This document shows positions 1 through 11,980 of a stretch of 64,000 bases of DNA, piece after piece. The notes beneath the pieces were generated by a model. It did not search any database and was not told where the DNA came from. It saw only the letters and a list, made by a program, of their open reading frames with translations. The stretch covers positions 87,104,300 through 87,168,299 of the forward strand of contig CM041777.1 in assembly GCA_023374045.1 (NCBI GenBank), written 5' to 3'. The position numbers and the translations under genes are program-made. The first letter of the stretch is position 1, and each line of letters opens with the position of its first letter. Origin of the DNA: Limonium bicolor. Its lineage: Eukaryota > Streptophyta > Magnoliopsida > Caryophyllales > Plumbaginaceae.

Positions 1-2730
1 TAATGTTTTTGAAACAATGTCAAATTAGGGTTTACAATGAGATGAAGCCTATAGCTTGAATACTCATTATAATGTTTGTATATTGTTTAGAACTTGACAA
101 GGAATCAAAATACCATACGGTTTTGTAAGGAAACAAGAAGGAAGTGTGTTGGAAAAAGAGGTAAATCTACTAACTTAAATGTTGTTTAGTGCCTTAGGAG
201 AAATGAGCTATAATTGCTTATTAAAACTACCTAAAGAGCAAATGGTGAATGACTTAGTAAAGTGTTCTCAAGAGCTTAGTAAAAGGCATATGTGTTGTTG
301 AGTGTATTTGCAGGTTAAAGGCAAATATATTGTGGAAATTCAGTGTTTATGATTTATGCATCTTAAGGGCCTAAGAGCCATGCATTTTAAGGGCCTAAGT
401 GCCATGCAATTCAATTATGCACTATATTGTGATGTAGTGTGAATTTGGTGAAGTTGTGTAAGAAAGTGTTCTAGATGTTTTGTGTGGTTAATGGAGAAAA
501 CAAAGTGTTTAGGCTTAGTAATGTTCTAGGGGAATCCATGTCAAAATTTAGGTAAGAAGTAAGAAGTTCTAAGTGTTTACATAAGGTTTGGTGAGTTAGA
601 AAATGTAGGAAATGAATAAGGAGTTCATGATGTTTTAAAGGAATTTTGATGAATTAGGAAGTACTCTAGAGTGTGATAAGAACTTAGGCATGAGCTTGAG
701 GTTTTAGCATGTACCAAAGTCATTTTGGACTTAGGTAAATACTTAGGCAAACTTTGGAAATAAGGAGAAGTGTACACTAGGAAAAGAATTGTTAAGATGG
801 TTATAAGAAGTTAGTTGTGAAAGATGATGCTTGGGAGATGATGTTAAAATAAGGAGAAAGCATTTTGGGATAGTAGTTATCTTAGGTATGAAACACCACT
901 TGAAAAACTAGGAGAAAATATTGTAAGTGTTAGGAATTTTGTGAAGATATAAGTAAAGGCTTAAGGAATTAGGAAATGAGTTTATGTGTGTTTAAGGATG
1001 TCTTAAGTTGTGTTTAAAGTGCCCAAATGAGGTTAGGGAGTACTAGGTTATATGGGGTGAAGTTTGGAGTTGAATGTAAAAAGGAAAACAAAGATTTGGG
1101 CCGACCGGACTTGCGACCGGACTTGCAAGCTCGGTCGGGACCTGTTTACCCTGCGAGAATTGGCTTCTGGAATGGACCGACCTTGGGACCGGACTTACAA
1201 GGTCGGTCGGGCTTGAAAATTGTGTACGGATTGAGTCACTGGAATCGACCGGACATGGGACCGGACTTGGCAAGTCCGGTCGGGCTGAATTTCCGAAGGG
1301 GAGAAACTCTCTGGAATCGACCGGACATGGACAAGTCCGTCGGCAAGTCCGGTCGGACCAAAACTTGTAAAAAAAAAAAAAAAAAAACAGAAAAGAATGT
1401 GACTTATGTAGTTAACCCTAGGGTGTATAATGAAGGTAACCTAGGGTAAGATAGGCATTAAAACATGTCATACAATCATGTTAAATACATAGTAAGTTTG
1501 AAGTTAAATAAATAATTAACCGACATTACTAATGTGTTTAGGATTCTCTCAAGGTGGAAATCAGTCGAGGCAAGGACCAAGGTATGGTTTTCTTGCAGTC
1601 TGTTGCCTACCGGTTTACACCGGCTTGTGTGTTGTTTGTTTTCTGTGTGTTTATGACCTTGTAAGATTAAACCATGTAAAGAGTTTACCGTGGTTAAGTA
1701 TCATTATGTTGTTGAGTATGACTCTCTCTTCCCTTGTGTGTGTCTAACAAGACTTGACCTATTACTGTGGATTGTTTGTTGAGTTCAATGATGAACTACT
1801 AACACGGGCTAACGGGGGAAGTGAGGAGTCCGGTCTGTTCCGGCCACGCGTGTGAGTATGGGAGTCGATGTCATAACCGGTTCGATTCTCTCTGTATGTT
1901 ATGGTTAAGTTTCCAATTTGGTTTCTAACCTTCCCTTTAGCTTAACCAAGGCTATTTTACTGACTCACGTCGGGCCACAGGGGCATACTATGTGTTTTGT
2001 TTCGGTGTGCTTGGATCACTATATCCGAGGCACCTTGTGTTAAGTTAACCGTTCAATCTAACCGGACGGTAACGAGTTGTGTAACGAGCAAAGTATGAGC
2101 ATGGCAACATTCTCTAAGCTCTCAATGGGGACTAACTATGTTGGTTCTCTTCCTAAAAGGAATTGTATGTTTGTGATGTGTGTTATGATGTGTACAATAC
2201 CCGTGTTATGTTATATATATGTATGTGTTGTGTGTTTTAAAATAGATACCATGTCATCATGACAAATAGTTGCGCGCATTCCGGTAGTCGATGGACTGCG
2301 CGTTAACCATGCCAGCCAAGGGTTGCTGACCCCCTCGGGGGATCCATATTTCTTATACTGCAGGATGAGGATCAAAGAAGCAGAGTGGCTCTAGATCCTA
2401 GAGAGTAGTTTACTTTTGGAGTACTTTTGGATGTTGCCCGGGTTGCGCCTGTGCTCCCGTGGCGTGTTATAAACTTGTCTATGATGGATTACAGTGACGG
2501 TATACAGTGAAGGATTTTGTAAACACTCGGTATTATATTGATGTATATATATGGTTGTTAGTTCTATGCTCGGGAGTCTGATCATCAGACCGGTACAATT
2601 GTATTTATTCAGCCTTGTTAGCCACGTGGGTGGTTGACGGCATTGTAGCACCAATCGTTTAGTTACCGTTTAGTTGTTTATTTTCCGCTGCGATTCCAAG
2701 TATAGTTATGTGCGTAGTAGGGGTGTTACA
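1..2730 (+). mobile_element. Partial Tekay-type LTR, plus orientation, cut by window edge
   Basis: This is the reverse complement of the 3' LTR at 26060-28776 and also matches 36295-39000. It ends at 2730 with the family terminus GGGGTGTTACA. No tRNA-iMet primer site follows, so 2730 is the outer end of a 3' LTR. About 1.1 kb of the LTR start (TGAAATACCCC in the other copies) lies outside the window, and the rest of the element should lie further left. It carries the GC-rich inverted-repeat cluster near 1100-1368 and splice-like signals (see findings). No host gene is visible. Confidence 0.85.
1097..1368 (+). repeat. GC-rich inverted-repeat minisatellite in LTR
   Basis: Units of about 70-80 bp contain GACCGGACTTG and its complement CAAGTCCGGTC, separated by spacers with a conserved CTGGAAT. 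It is GC-rich in an otherwise AT-rich LTR and ends in a poly-A run (~1370-1387). The same cluster occurs at 27420-27690, 37652-37905 and 58582-58770. Short open frames here are by-products of the repeat. Confidence 0.85.
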
Positions 2731-4639
2731 ATATTCGATATTTTGGCGATGTGTACAGTGGCAGTATAAGACATTAAAAAACAAAATGGAAATAAAGCCA
2801 AGGAAAAACACGGGTCTGTCCAAGAAACTGTGATAGCATCATAGTGATTAAAGCAACCTTGGCTGGGGACACTGCCTAGATACACCCCCCCCTTTTTTTA
2901 AGAAATGGCATGGAACTTGCAACCTTAAAGGGTCCTCCAAATACTGCATATTAATCTTTGACTGTAAAAGTAGCAACACATAGAAAGGGAAAAAACTGAG
3001 ATAAAATCCATTTCAGGCTGAGAAGGTACTGCACCTACTAGGCTTTAAAGAATGGTTAAATCTGAATTGAAACAAAAATATTTCCTGAAGACTATGAATT
3101 GTTGAAACGAGTTAATCAGTCAATTTTAAAACAACAATGTTCTGAAGAAAACACTAAACAGTTAGCTAATTTATAACGTAAATGTCAGTAGTAAATCATG
3201 CGTTTAGCTCATAACACAACGTGACCTTGTTTATAGCAACAGCCATCGGTCATATTGACCAGAAGGCAATCAGCCGTAACATCTGAGCAGATTTTCAGAC
3301 CTGATTTGGACAACATATTCTCCAGTGTCTCAGATCTTAATCAAGACAGATCTTAATCTTCGATTTTGAAGCAAAAATCAGAATCAAGGACTTTAGCACA
3401 TTTATTCTTTAAAAGATCAGATGAAGGATTAGTGAATGGTATTAAGCAATTTTATGGTTCAGGTCTCCTTTCGCCAAGTCTGGCTACCTGTGATTCCAGA
3501 TTTCCTTTCCTTCTTGATTAGTTTGACGTCCAGATTCTTCAAAATTTGAAGCGTTCGACTGAGCATGGATTTGAAACTCCAATCTAGTCTGAGTTGCTAG
3601 AGCAATACCGCAGAAATGCTTCAAAGGGTGAAAACCCAAACAGTGAGGAATTTTCCTTAAGAAAATTTTCATAATCTGACATAGTGCTTAAAGCTCTTGA
3701 GCCGTAGCAGCATGTGTACTTAAACAAACTGATGCCATGCATAAAATGAGGTGAGATTAACGGAAGGTATAGTGCACTTCAAACAGGTTTTATCTTATTT
3801 TAGTCAAAGCATATTTCAAAATGCCTAAAACATGATAGCAAGAGCTATAGTTTAAACATGGTTATCAACTCCACTCTCTAAGGTTTTAAGAACCGAACAT
3901 AACTCAGGTCAACAGCTGACCATAGTGGCATAGCTGGTTCTGTAAACAACATAAATTCAAACTTAATTTCTATTTACAGAAGCTGAATCATAAGTTTCAA
4001 CATTTAATCAAGTCTTGAATTAAACAAGAAACAAAATGCAACGAGGGATTTATCTGTTCAAAACAGACGTTTAATACTCAGTCCAAAGATGGCTCTGAAC
4101 AAGTTGATCTTCTTTAGTTAAGCCATGCATTTGTCACGCTATTCTAGTATTCCTGATTATGACACAAAATAATCCTTTAAACGATTCCATAATAATGTCA
4201 TAAAAGTATGACTGTTAGAAGCTATGGAGTTGCTGAAATTTAAACACTACTCCAGTAACAGAAATCTGAACCAATTGTAGTTGGAAGTTATATACTATTA
4301 CTCCTACATTTAAAACTACTTGGGAGCCCAGCATTACCTAGAGGGCGGACAGGGGCATCGAGAAATAATGATGCTCGATACTTCAGGGAAAGATATTTAA
4401 AGATCTTAACAAGTTTGCACACCACGATAATGACTTTATCAGTGCTTTAACAAGTCATAGAATAAGCTAGATTTTAGGATTGATGGACTTATCTTTGTTA
4501 ATTTCCCATCACCTCTCCTTTGTTCTGCCGCCCACGCCTGGACATGATTTTGCTTTTAAAAGACTTGGGCGACGCCCTGGTCCTCCCGGAGCGCTGTCCA
4601 GCTTTGGATTTGCTTGGCCGAATTGAGTATCGTCTGGTC

Positions 4640-4935
4640 AAAGAACGCCCGGTGATGTCGTCCAGTCATGGAGCATCCGGTCATTGAGTATCTGGTCAAG
4701 GAGCATCCGGTCTTGGAGCATCCGGCTTCAGGTCGTTGTCGTCCGGCTTCTGGTCAAAGAGCTTTCAGGCAAGGAGCATCCGGGTTCCAGTCGTTGTCCT
4801 CCGGCTTCCGGTCGTTGTCCTTCGGCTTCCGGTTTAAGGAGCATCCGAGCAAGGAGCATCCGGCTTTCGGCCGTTGTCGTCCGGCTTCCGGTCAAAGAGC
4901 TTCCAGGCAAGGAGCATCCGGGCAAGGAGTTTTAG
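4640..4935 (-). repeat. Minisatellite of AAGGAGCATCCGG-type units
   Basis: The plus strand repeats CAAGGAGCATCCGG alternated with CGTTGTCGTCCGGCTTCCGG and GTCAAAGAGCTT, in irregular order over about 300 bp. The mirror copy is at 23855-24130. Overlapping frames on both strands are repeat-driven and not evidence of a protein. Confidence 0.7.
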
Positions 4936-5289
4936 ATATTTAGATCAACATACATGCAGCGATAGTTTCTACTTTAGGCAGAAGTTTCAAGCACAAGAGC
5001 TTCTTCTAAGGGGGAGCAAAGAATATGGAGGCAAGAAATATGAGCTATCGGTGGTCCATAGCAAATTGCGGCTAATTCAATTTACGATAGTACTATGATG
5101 AAGAAGCAAACTCAGAACATCTTGAGCAGAATTTTGAAATCTGAACATAGAGTTTTTTACTATGCTACGAATAATTATATGTCCGAGCTGATATAGGAAA
5201 TTTGGAACTTATCTCAAAGTTTTGGATTGGTGGAATCGTTCTTTAAATCTTGTTTCATCTCCTCTGGCTTTTGGAAATTGAGCAATCCT

Positions 5290-5712
5290 TTGTCGCATGG
5301 GCCTCGTACTTGAGGATGCAGCCAAGGAAGTTGAATCGTCTTCTGGTCATGGGTTGAGGTGCGGTCAAGGAGGTCCGGCTACTGAGATGCGGTCGAGAGA
5401 GTCCGGTCAAAGATTGAGATGAGGCCAAGGAAGTTGATGCGGCCAAGGAAGTCCGGTCAAAGGCTGAGATATGTGGCCAAGGAAGTTGAATCCTGCCCCA
5501 GAGTTCGACGATCTTCGTTTGTTGCTTTAGGTTGAACTTATCTTTAATGATTAGCTTTGGATGCTTGTAGCATGCTTCAATTGTCCGATCGATGCCTTCC
5601 GGTGCTATGCTTGGCCAAGAGAGAGACTTTGGGTCGATGCCTTCCGGCGCTATGCCTGGCCAAGAGATGAGACTTCCGGTTGATGCCTTCCGGCGCTATG
5701 CCTGCGGTGGTG
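5290..5712 (-). repeat. Two adjoining degenerate tandem repeats
   Basis: At 5330-5475 the units carry GGCCAAGGAAGT and GTCCGGTCAAAG. At 5590-5712 three units carry GATGCCTTCCGGCGCTATGC with TGGCCAAGAGA spacers. Both are mirrored at 23060-23475. All three repeat patches of this element share the CCGG core, so they may descend from one ancestral motif. Confidence 0.65.
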
Positions 5713-6723
5713 TGAAGAACATAAATCCCGACTGTATTAGGAGCGAGAGTCATTGCTTTGATCAAATTGAGATGTGTTGCGGCGATGCCGATTGGAGCGC
5801 GTCGCAGATCTTATTGGCCAGGTTGAGTTTCTTTCGACTGAATCTCTATACAATCCTCCATTTGAGTCCAATCGATCGACTTATGATTCTAACTTAATTT
5901 CTGGTTTGGTGGAAGTAACTTTTCACCGCAAGCTTTGCGGTTGGCCTCTTGATAACTCTGATTTTGGATCTTCGACCGGCTTTATGTTTCTATTCTTGGT
6001 TGTGGATTATGAACCGAATGTCCAGGCACTCAACACCTTGCTTCTCTTTGAGGTTGCGCCTGAACCTGAATCATGGCATTGCTTCTTGGTTACTTCCGGC
6101 TGGGACCTTGCCTTGATCATTGTAGTCGTATTTGGATTTGAATTTGATCAGGAGTTTCGTCTAAATGCAATCTGCGAACAATTCCTCTTCGGGCAGAAGA
6201 GCTTGAAGCGAATCCGCCTTTTTGGACGGCGAAAGCTCTATCGCATCGGACCGATTGTCGCACCAAACTCTTGCGATCTCCCGTTGATTGTTTTCTGAAG
6301 GGATAATTTTTGATTTTGCTTTACTTTGATCTTGTCGAGACTTTCCTGTTCCGGTCGCTCTATCGATCATCCTTCTTCACCGTTTGATCTTAACGCTTCA
6401 TTAGTTCATCTCGATGATCGATCCTTGATCGATCCTCGTCTATCGATCGATCCTTCTTCACGTTTGTATCTTAACGCTTCATAAGAGAAAACTCATCGAG
6501 AGTCGGATGCCACTTTGATCACTTGATTCTGGTGATGTCAAATCTCCGATTCCTTTGGTTTTGTTCTTCGATGAATCGTTCCACACATATTATTATTATG
6601 AAGAGCAGGTGTTACCAATTCCGATCGATCTGACAATGAGCTTAATCGAGGATTGCGGATTGACAATGAGCATAATCGAGAACCGAACCAAAATGGAATC
6701 GTGGTTGCTGGTTAGGCTGTTCG

Positions 6724-6741
6724 TTTCCCACAGACAGCGCC
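6724..6741 (-). promoter_or_regulatory. Primer-binding-site-like LTR junction
   Basis: On the minus strand TGGCGCTGTCTGTGGGAA follows the LTR. This motif type is common at the 5' LTR/internal junction of plant Ty3/gypsy elements. The mirror copy at 22120-22137 differs at a few bases. I could not assign the tRNA. Confidence 0.5.
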
Positions 6742-7264
6742 AATGAAAATACAGAAATTAGTCCCTCAAATCTCACAAACGTACAGAACACCGAGAGTTA
6801 TAGTGGTTCGACCAATAATCCGGCCTACATCCACTTCTAGGCAATATCTTTATTCCCTTCTTTGGTATTACAACTTTAGGAGCTTTCTAGTGTTTTCTAT
6901 CTCTTCTAATAATGTGTGTCCCTTTACAAATGAGTCTCTCATCTCTATTTATAGACCTTTGAGGGTGAAGTCTATCTCTTAATCCTTGTACATGTGGTAT
7001 TACTTTATTGGAGCAACCCTCATATTCTTTACACTTTTCTCCTTGTAACGCCTTCCGGTCCAAAGTGTGGGACGCGGGATCCGGTCATGGAGCACGGGGT
7101 AGGAATATGGAACCCAGTCATGGGGTGCGGGGCCGGGCCGGGATGCGGGACCCGGATTGATGCCTGGTGCCCAAATTGGAGCCCGAACAGGGTCCTGGAG
7201 GAAGCTCAGGGTCTGCGCCGGGGACTAAGGTCTGGACTGCCTTGACCTTTTTGTCTTCGTCACA
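6742..7264 (-). mobile_element. Short (~0.5 kb) LTR of a Ty3/gypsy-like element
   Basis: Read on the minus strand, the LTR appears to start TGTGACGAAGAC near 7264 and end near 6742. It holds a TATA box (CTATAAATAG, 6945-6954) and an AATAAAG signal near its end. The junction motif TGGCGCTGTCTGTGGGAA follows at 6724-6741. It sits inside the older LTR whose distal part is 7265-8826. The mirror copy is 21605-22117. Boundaries are estimated from TG/CA ends; no second LTR or TSD was found. Confidence 0.6.
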
Positions 7265-7509
7265 TTCTTGCCCTTCTCAGAGCGTATAGTGGGCAAGCGT
7301 GATACTTCACTCTAGCATTGTTCATCGGTGTGTAAGGTATGTTATTGTGTGATCTGATTGGGCCTGAGGATTTCCTCGGGTTTGCATGTGTGAAATTTTT
7401 GACAAGAGGATATGTATACTCGTATATAAATGTGTTATATGATTTATCTATCGAACACGTGCGCCATTATTTTGTACGCGATAGTCATTTGAGCTGAGAC
7501 CGATACCGA

Positions 7510-7555
<46 letters not shown>

Positions 7556-8826
7556 TTAAACAAGATACGAGTAGTGATAGACAAACATCACTCATGGAAG
7601 GATAATAGCATAATTGAATTATCCTAAGATAACCTAAGCAGAGACGGGGACACCGCTCTCAAGAGGAAATGAACTCGAGTACATAATTACATTAGATGAC
7701 TTCTAGGTATACATTAAAGACCTAAAAGGTCCACATACATTCGAGAAGTTAATCACTGGATAACCTAAGATTGAATCTTAGGCATTTAGATTAAGAGAAC
7801 TTAATAAATTCAGTGAAAGATTGGTTATGGTAAGAGGTTTTGAATATGGTGAGAAATCCCGGACCACCTGGTTGCGCATTGTGATCACGAGGGGATGACT
7901 GACAACAGGTCCACTCAAGGAAATTCCAAGTAACGAATAGTTACTTGGTCAGAGACACCGCTGTTGGTGAAACGGGTAATTATGGCACAGTAACATTATA
8001 TCCTACAACTTTAAGTTGTGGATTTCCAACAAATGCAAACTTTGTTGGACGGAGGCACCGCCATTGGTGTAAGGGCATTTGGGCCCAGAATTTGTAAACT
8101 AAGTACGAGTGTGTTGGTAAAGTGAAAGAGTTAAGATGTGGAATACGAAAAGGAATAAAGAATTCGACTACACGTAAGAAAATGAAAAATGGCCCTTGAG
8201 GCCCTGACACGAGAAACGTTAAACCTAGCTCTCGGTTGCGTTATTGTACCTTTTTACGCATTGATCGATTAAATGTTTGTTGTTGTATGGAATGAACTGA
8301 GTGAATGTTGGATGAACTGTTGTTTGATTTAATACCGCATTTTTACAGTTTATTATATTGTAAAACAGAATAGCATGAAACTGGAATTGCATGTTAACAA
8401 TTGGGCAAATTAACCTGAGATGTTTTAAAAGTCCATGAGGATCATATAGTAGCATGCTCAGCGGCTGTGCTGAGCCTTTATGGCCACCAAATTACAGGAT
8501 TGTAGCTAATGAAGACCAATGCACGAGTGTAGGACTTTGGGGGAGTAGTTAGCGGGTGTACCTGTTATTTTACCTTAGGATTATGTTGGACCTTACATGG
8601 TATAAACTAGGTAGACTGCTCACTGTCCTTTTTAGGATTTATTATTGTAAACTATGTTGTATTTATGTCTCTGTCATCACTGCGGGTTTTGGATTATGTT
8701 TTTGGTGAGTAATGATGAGTAACACCCAGGTTTAAGTTATGATCGGTTTTATTTTCCGTTGTGACACAATTAATTATTTCTGTTAGGTGCGTTAGAATAT
8801 TCGAATTTTGGAGTAGGGGTGTTACA
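7265..8826 (+). mobile_element. Distal part of an old Tekay-like 5' LTR
   Basis: It ends at 8826 with TAGGGGTGTTACA and is followed at once by the tRNA-iMet primer site. It is recognisably similar to the 45100-46600 end of the solo LTR, in reverse complement. Shared landmarks include CGCAGTGAT and GATCACAA.GCGCA. Its upstream part is interrupted by the short-LTR element. No gene was seen; open frames here are short and not conserved between LTR copies. Confidence 0.7.
7514..7553. repeat. (AT)20 microsatellite
   Basis: This is an uninterrupted AT run of 40 bp. The mirror copy at 21329-21354 has only 13 units followed by GTATGTGT, so this marker distinguishes the two arms. Confidence 0.95.
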
Positions 8827-8830
8827 ATAG

Positions 8831-8856
8831 TGGTATCAGAGCGGAGTACCGCTCTG
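8831..8856 (+). promoter_or_regulatory. tRNA-iMet primer-binding site with overlapping hairpin
   Basis: TGGTATCAGAGC (8831-8842) is complementary to the 3' end of plant initiator tRNA and lies 4 bases after the LTR end. Its 3' half forms the 5' arm of a perfect 8 bp hairpin (CAGAGCGG 8837-8844, loop AGTA, CCGCTCTG 8849-8856). The other family members have the same hairpin with a changed closing pair (see findings). Confidence 0.9.
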
Positions 8857-10304
8857 GTGGTAAGAGACAATAGGACAAGACAGTGAGCATTGGATTTTGG
8901 GGAATACGGGAAACGCGTGTGAGTTTTGTCACCTAAGGAGGTCGCAACAATGGTAAATGCTTGGGAATATTAGTAGGGAGGGCACTTCAGTACAAATGAC
9001 CGTAGTTACGGTATATTAACGAGTAAGAGTCTAATCCACCCTTCTGACAGACATTGGAAAGTGGTGAGAGGAGATATACTAGTAGAGGACGAGGCATGTC
9101 GGGGAGTGATGGAGGTCTTGCAACCCCAAATAACGTTGAAGCGGTAATAGCCATCCTTACTTGTTGGGACCATATCCCGGGAAATAGCAGTGGTACCCCA
9201 CCCGCCGCTGCCCGTACCTCGAATACTGCCCATAAAGGCAATGAAAAGAAAAGCGCTAGGGAGATGGAAAATTCCTCCATTCGGAAGAACCGATGTGGTT
9301 GCTAGGGACTTGGGACATCAAGAATAATGAAGAAAACCAGTGATATGATAAATTGTCTAGGACCAGAACTCTGATAGTTGCATACTATTTGAAAGACCCT
9401 ACCTATACGCAATAACAAGTAAACATTAAACCCTGCTTTGAAGAGGGATAAATCCTAAGGACAATGGGGTTGACCTGTTAAGTAGGCAACATAGCTCATT
9501 CCAGTTCACCAAGGGAAAGCACTCATAAATACGCCTGAAGATTAAAGGATGGAAAACGAGTCTAGGATGACTATGCGGAACCAATGACTGCTTGGAAGTC
9601 TCTTCCAGAAAGGGATAAGTTCAAGTCTATACGACTTCGAAGGTTCTAGAAGAGACCTGACCTGAACAAGACGACAACTATAAGAGCTTATGAAGCAAAA
9701 CTTGCCTAGGCTGCTACAACAAAACAACTCGAAAGGGAGCTAATACTCTACTACCCCAATAACAATTGTGGGATCAAGTGCAAAGATCAGATGATATTAT
9801 AGTGAAAAAGAACATCATCAATAGGGACAACTAGAATGCTCTATCTGCTAGGCCCGAGACATTACGTGGTGACTATGCGGGGCAGGCCCTAGCTGGTACG
9901 AGAAAGCAAGAGGGGGAAGGAGTCACTCAAGGTCAGAACACCCCAAACTCTGCGCGAACCTCAGGCGCTAGTACTAGTACTCAACGCGATCTAGGTAACC
10001 ACAATCCTTAACCTAATTGATTGACTGCATGAATGCACGTGCTAAAAGCCTTACTCTACCATGATTTATGTATAAAATAGAACTCAAGGGGGCCTAACTC
10101 AGATAGCCTAGTACTAGAGTTACCCTAGGAAAACTTCCTATACCTTAATGAATTTAAATACCTACAACCCTACCCATTTTCAAAATCGAAATAACAAACC
10201 GTAAGCAAATGACGGGAGAGTCAACGAGACCAACAATTGCCAAGGATAGGAAAGAGAACTGCAGCAGACCCACACCGCACCAATGGCCCAGCCTTTAGGG
10301 TACA

Positions 10305-10445
10305 CTTGCCGCAATGAGAACCACGATAATTACCATACTGACATCTCAACGTGCATGGCGCACTTGCCACAACAAACACTATGATAATCCACATACTAAC
10401 AATTCCGCCTACATTGCGCACTTGCTACAGCTAGTGCTGCTACAA
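10305..10445 (+). repeat. Tandem ~59 bp units with GCACTTGC hairpin core
   Basis: ACACTTGCCGC, GCGCACTTGCCAC and GCGCACTTGCTAC recur at about 59 bp spacing. The third unit folds back (GCACTTGC, loop TACA, GCTAGTGC, one mismatch, 10418-10437). Related hairpins are at 55551-55627 and 61479-61498. The mirror copy is at about 18450-18590. Confidence 0.6.
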
Positions 10446-11980
10446 CAATCAATTCTAAAAGACCATGTAGACCAGAGGGTACAACACCACAGTTACCGGC
10501 AAATACTAAACTTTCTTACAATCCCATAACATGAAGAGATTAGAACTGCAACTTGTCATGAATAAGGTTGCAAACTCTTTAACTAAAGGCCGATAAACCT
10601 CGGAATGACTGATGGGTGTGACCATTACGAACTACAAGGAATACACCAGCCCATAGCAAACTAGACCAGTTTAAATGTTGGTGAATCTCCAACTGTGGCT
10701 TATGAGCCAAACACCATTAACCTGTACCGGCACTAAATGCCAACCACTACCGGTGATATATGTGGAGTCCTTAGGACAAACACGACTGTAGACAGAAGCT
10801 TCATAACACTTCTTAGGAGCATCACCGTCATTAATGATGGTTGGGGGGAGCAAGGAACCAATATGCACAAGCTTTGACACAATTAGAATACAACCAATTA
10901 GACAGATGAGGGATTAGACGCAAGTACTCGATACCATAACCTCATTCCTAAAACTTATAAAGAATTGTACATAAAATACGATCACGTAAAGATCAGGGCC
11001 AATGCTATACCCACAACAGCACACGCCGATGGCGCTATGAATACTTGTGGAAGGAAGAGCCCGTTAGTCCTTAATGAGGTCGAGATGAGAGACCATCTAT
11101 ACCACTAAACTCAAGTAAAAAGAACTGGAGGTAAGGAGCTCGAGAGATTACCTACTGTAATGACTGGAAACATCAAGAACACGATGAGGGAAGATTGAAG
11201 ATGTATACCACAAGGCGGCTATTATTTAAACCAAGCTTCAGTCGTAAACTCTAGCCGGTGATACCTGCTTATACCAACAACACCCAAATACCGCCCTTAG
11301 AAACGAGTACCATAGCCAATAGAGAGCGACTAAGAGGTCGCGATGAAAGTACATATTGTAATAGCAGACACCAAGTATAAACACCGTGAGGCATAAACCT
11401 AAGTGAAGATATCCAATGTACCGCTAGGAGGACACAAGTCCAGGAGAGCAAAAGTATCGCCTCCGACCACCTCTTCAATATATACCATGAAGGCAGCAGC
11501 ACCCACAACAAGAAGACGATGAATTAAAAGCACTTATTAATATCAGACTGTAAAGAAATTTCAAAAAGGGAAACATAAAGTAGCGCCTTTACCATAGAGT
11601 CGGGAACTACACCAGGAGAAAAACCTAAGAGATCGGGTAGAGTTTGAAGAACCATAAAATCGCACCGTGAACGGCATAAACAGCCTACTGATGATCAAGA
11701 GCTTGAGATAGAGAGCCAAACACTAAGCTTCACCCATAAAGAGCCAAATAACAACCATGTGAAGCTCAGTACACAAACAACCTAAAAAAAAGCTTATTAA
11801 GCCACATAGCAGCAACAACTTGTGAATGCAGGTAGTCATAAATCCTTTTAAAACATCCATGGAAGAATCATCGATAATGACACAAATGGTAGAGAAGAAA
11901 ACCACCTGCATACCATTACATAATGTAAACCCCACCTTTAGGGCGTTATGTCGCAAACACCTATCGAAAGAAAGATATAT

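Larger units (their letters stand above)
2731..6723 (-). mobile_element. Degenerate internal region of a short-LTR retroelement
   Basis: This lies downstream (in minus orientation) of the LTR and primer-site motif at 6724-7264 and mirrors 22138-26059. I recognise no gag or pol motif. Open frames are short and broken. It holds three patches of short tandem repeats (4640-4935, 5290-5490, 5590-5712), an A+T-rich stretch (2800-4320), and a C-run/T-run at about 2887-2901 that reads as a purine tract on the minus strand. It may be a non-autonomous element or two merged insertions. Function is unknown. Confidence 0.45.
8827..11980 (+). mobile_element. Eroded internal region of a Tekay-like element (non-coding)
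   Basis: This begins with a tRNA-iMet primer site and runs until a Tat-like LTR interrupts it at about 11981. No frame longer than about 100 codons is open. It is clearly related, in reverse complement, to 44980-45094 plus 53881-56100, so the ~3.1 kb present here is conserved at DNA level without coding capacity. A weak Arg-Gly-rich stretch near 9070-9110 may be the relic of a gag start. It resembles a large retrotransposon derivative, but the related copy keeps an integrase tail, so decay from an autonomous parent fits better. Confidence 0.65.

Noticed and set aside
1027..1449. A 140-codon open frame in the LTR
   Set aside because: It consists of translated GACCGGAC repeat units and a poly-A run; equivalent frames in the other LTR copies differ.
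5774..6298. A 174-codon open frame, and its mirror at 22495-23018, as a possible gene
   Set aside because: It has no recognisable domain, lies in a degenerate retroelement, and its frame is broken differently in the mirror copy, where it splits into two overlapping pieces.
9054..9305. Gag N-terminus gene at the start of the eroded internal region
   Set aside because: Only a short Arg-Gly-rich similarity is visible; the frame soon ends and no capsid motif follows.
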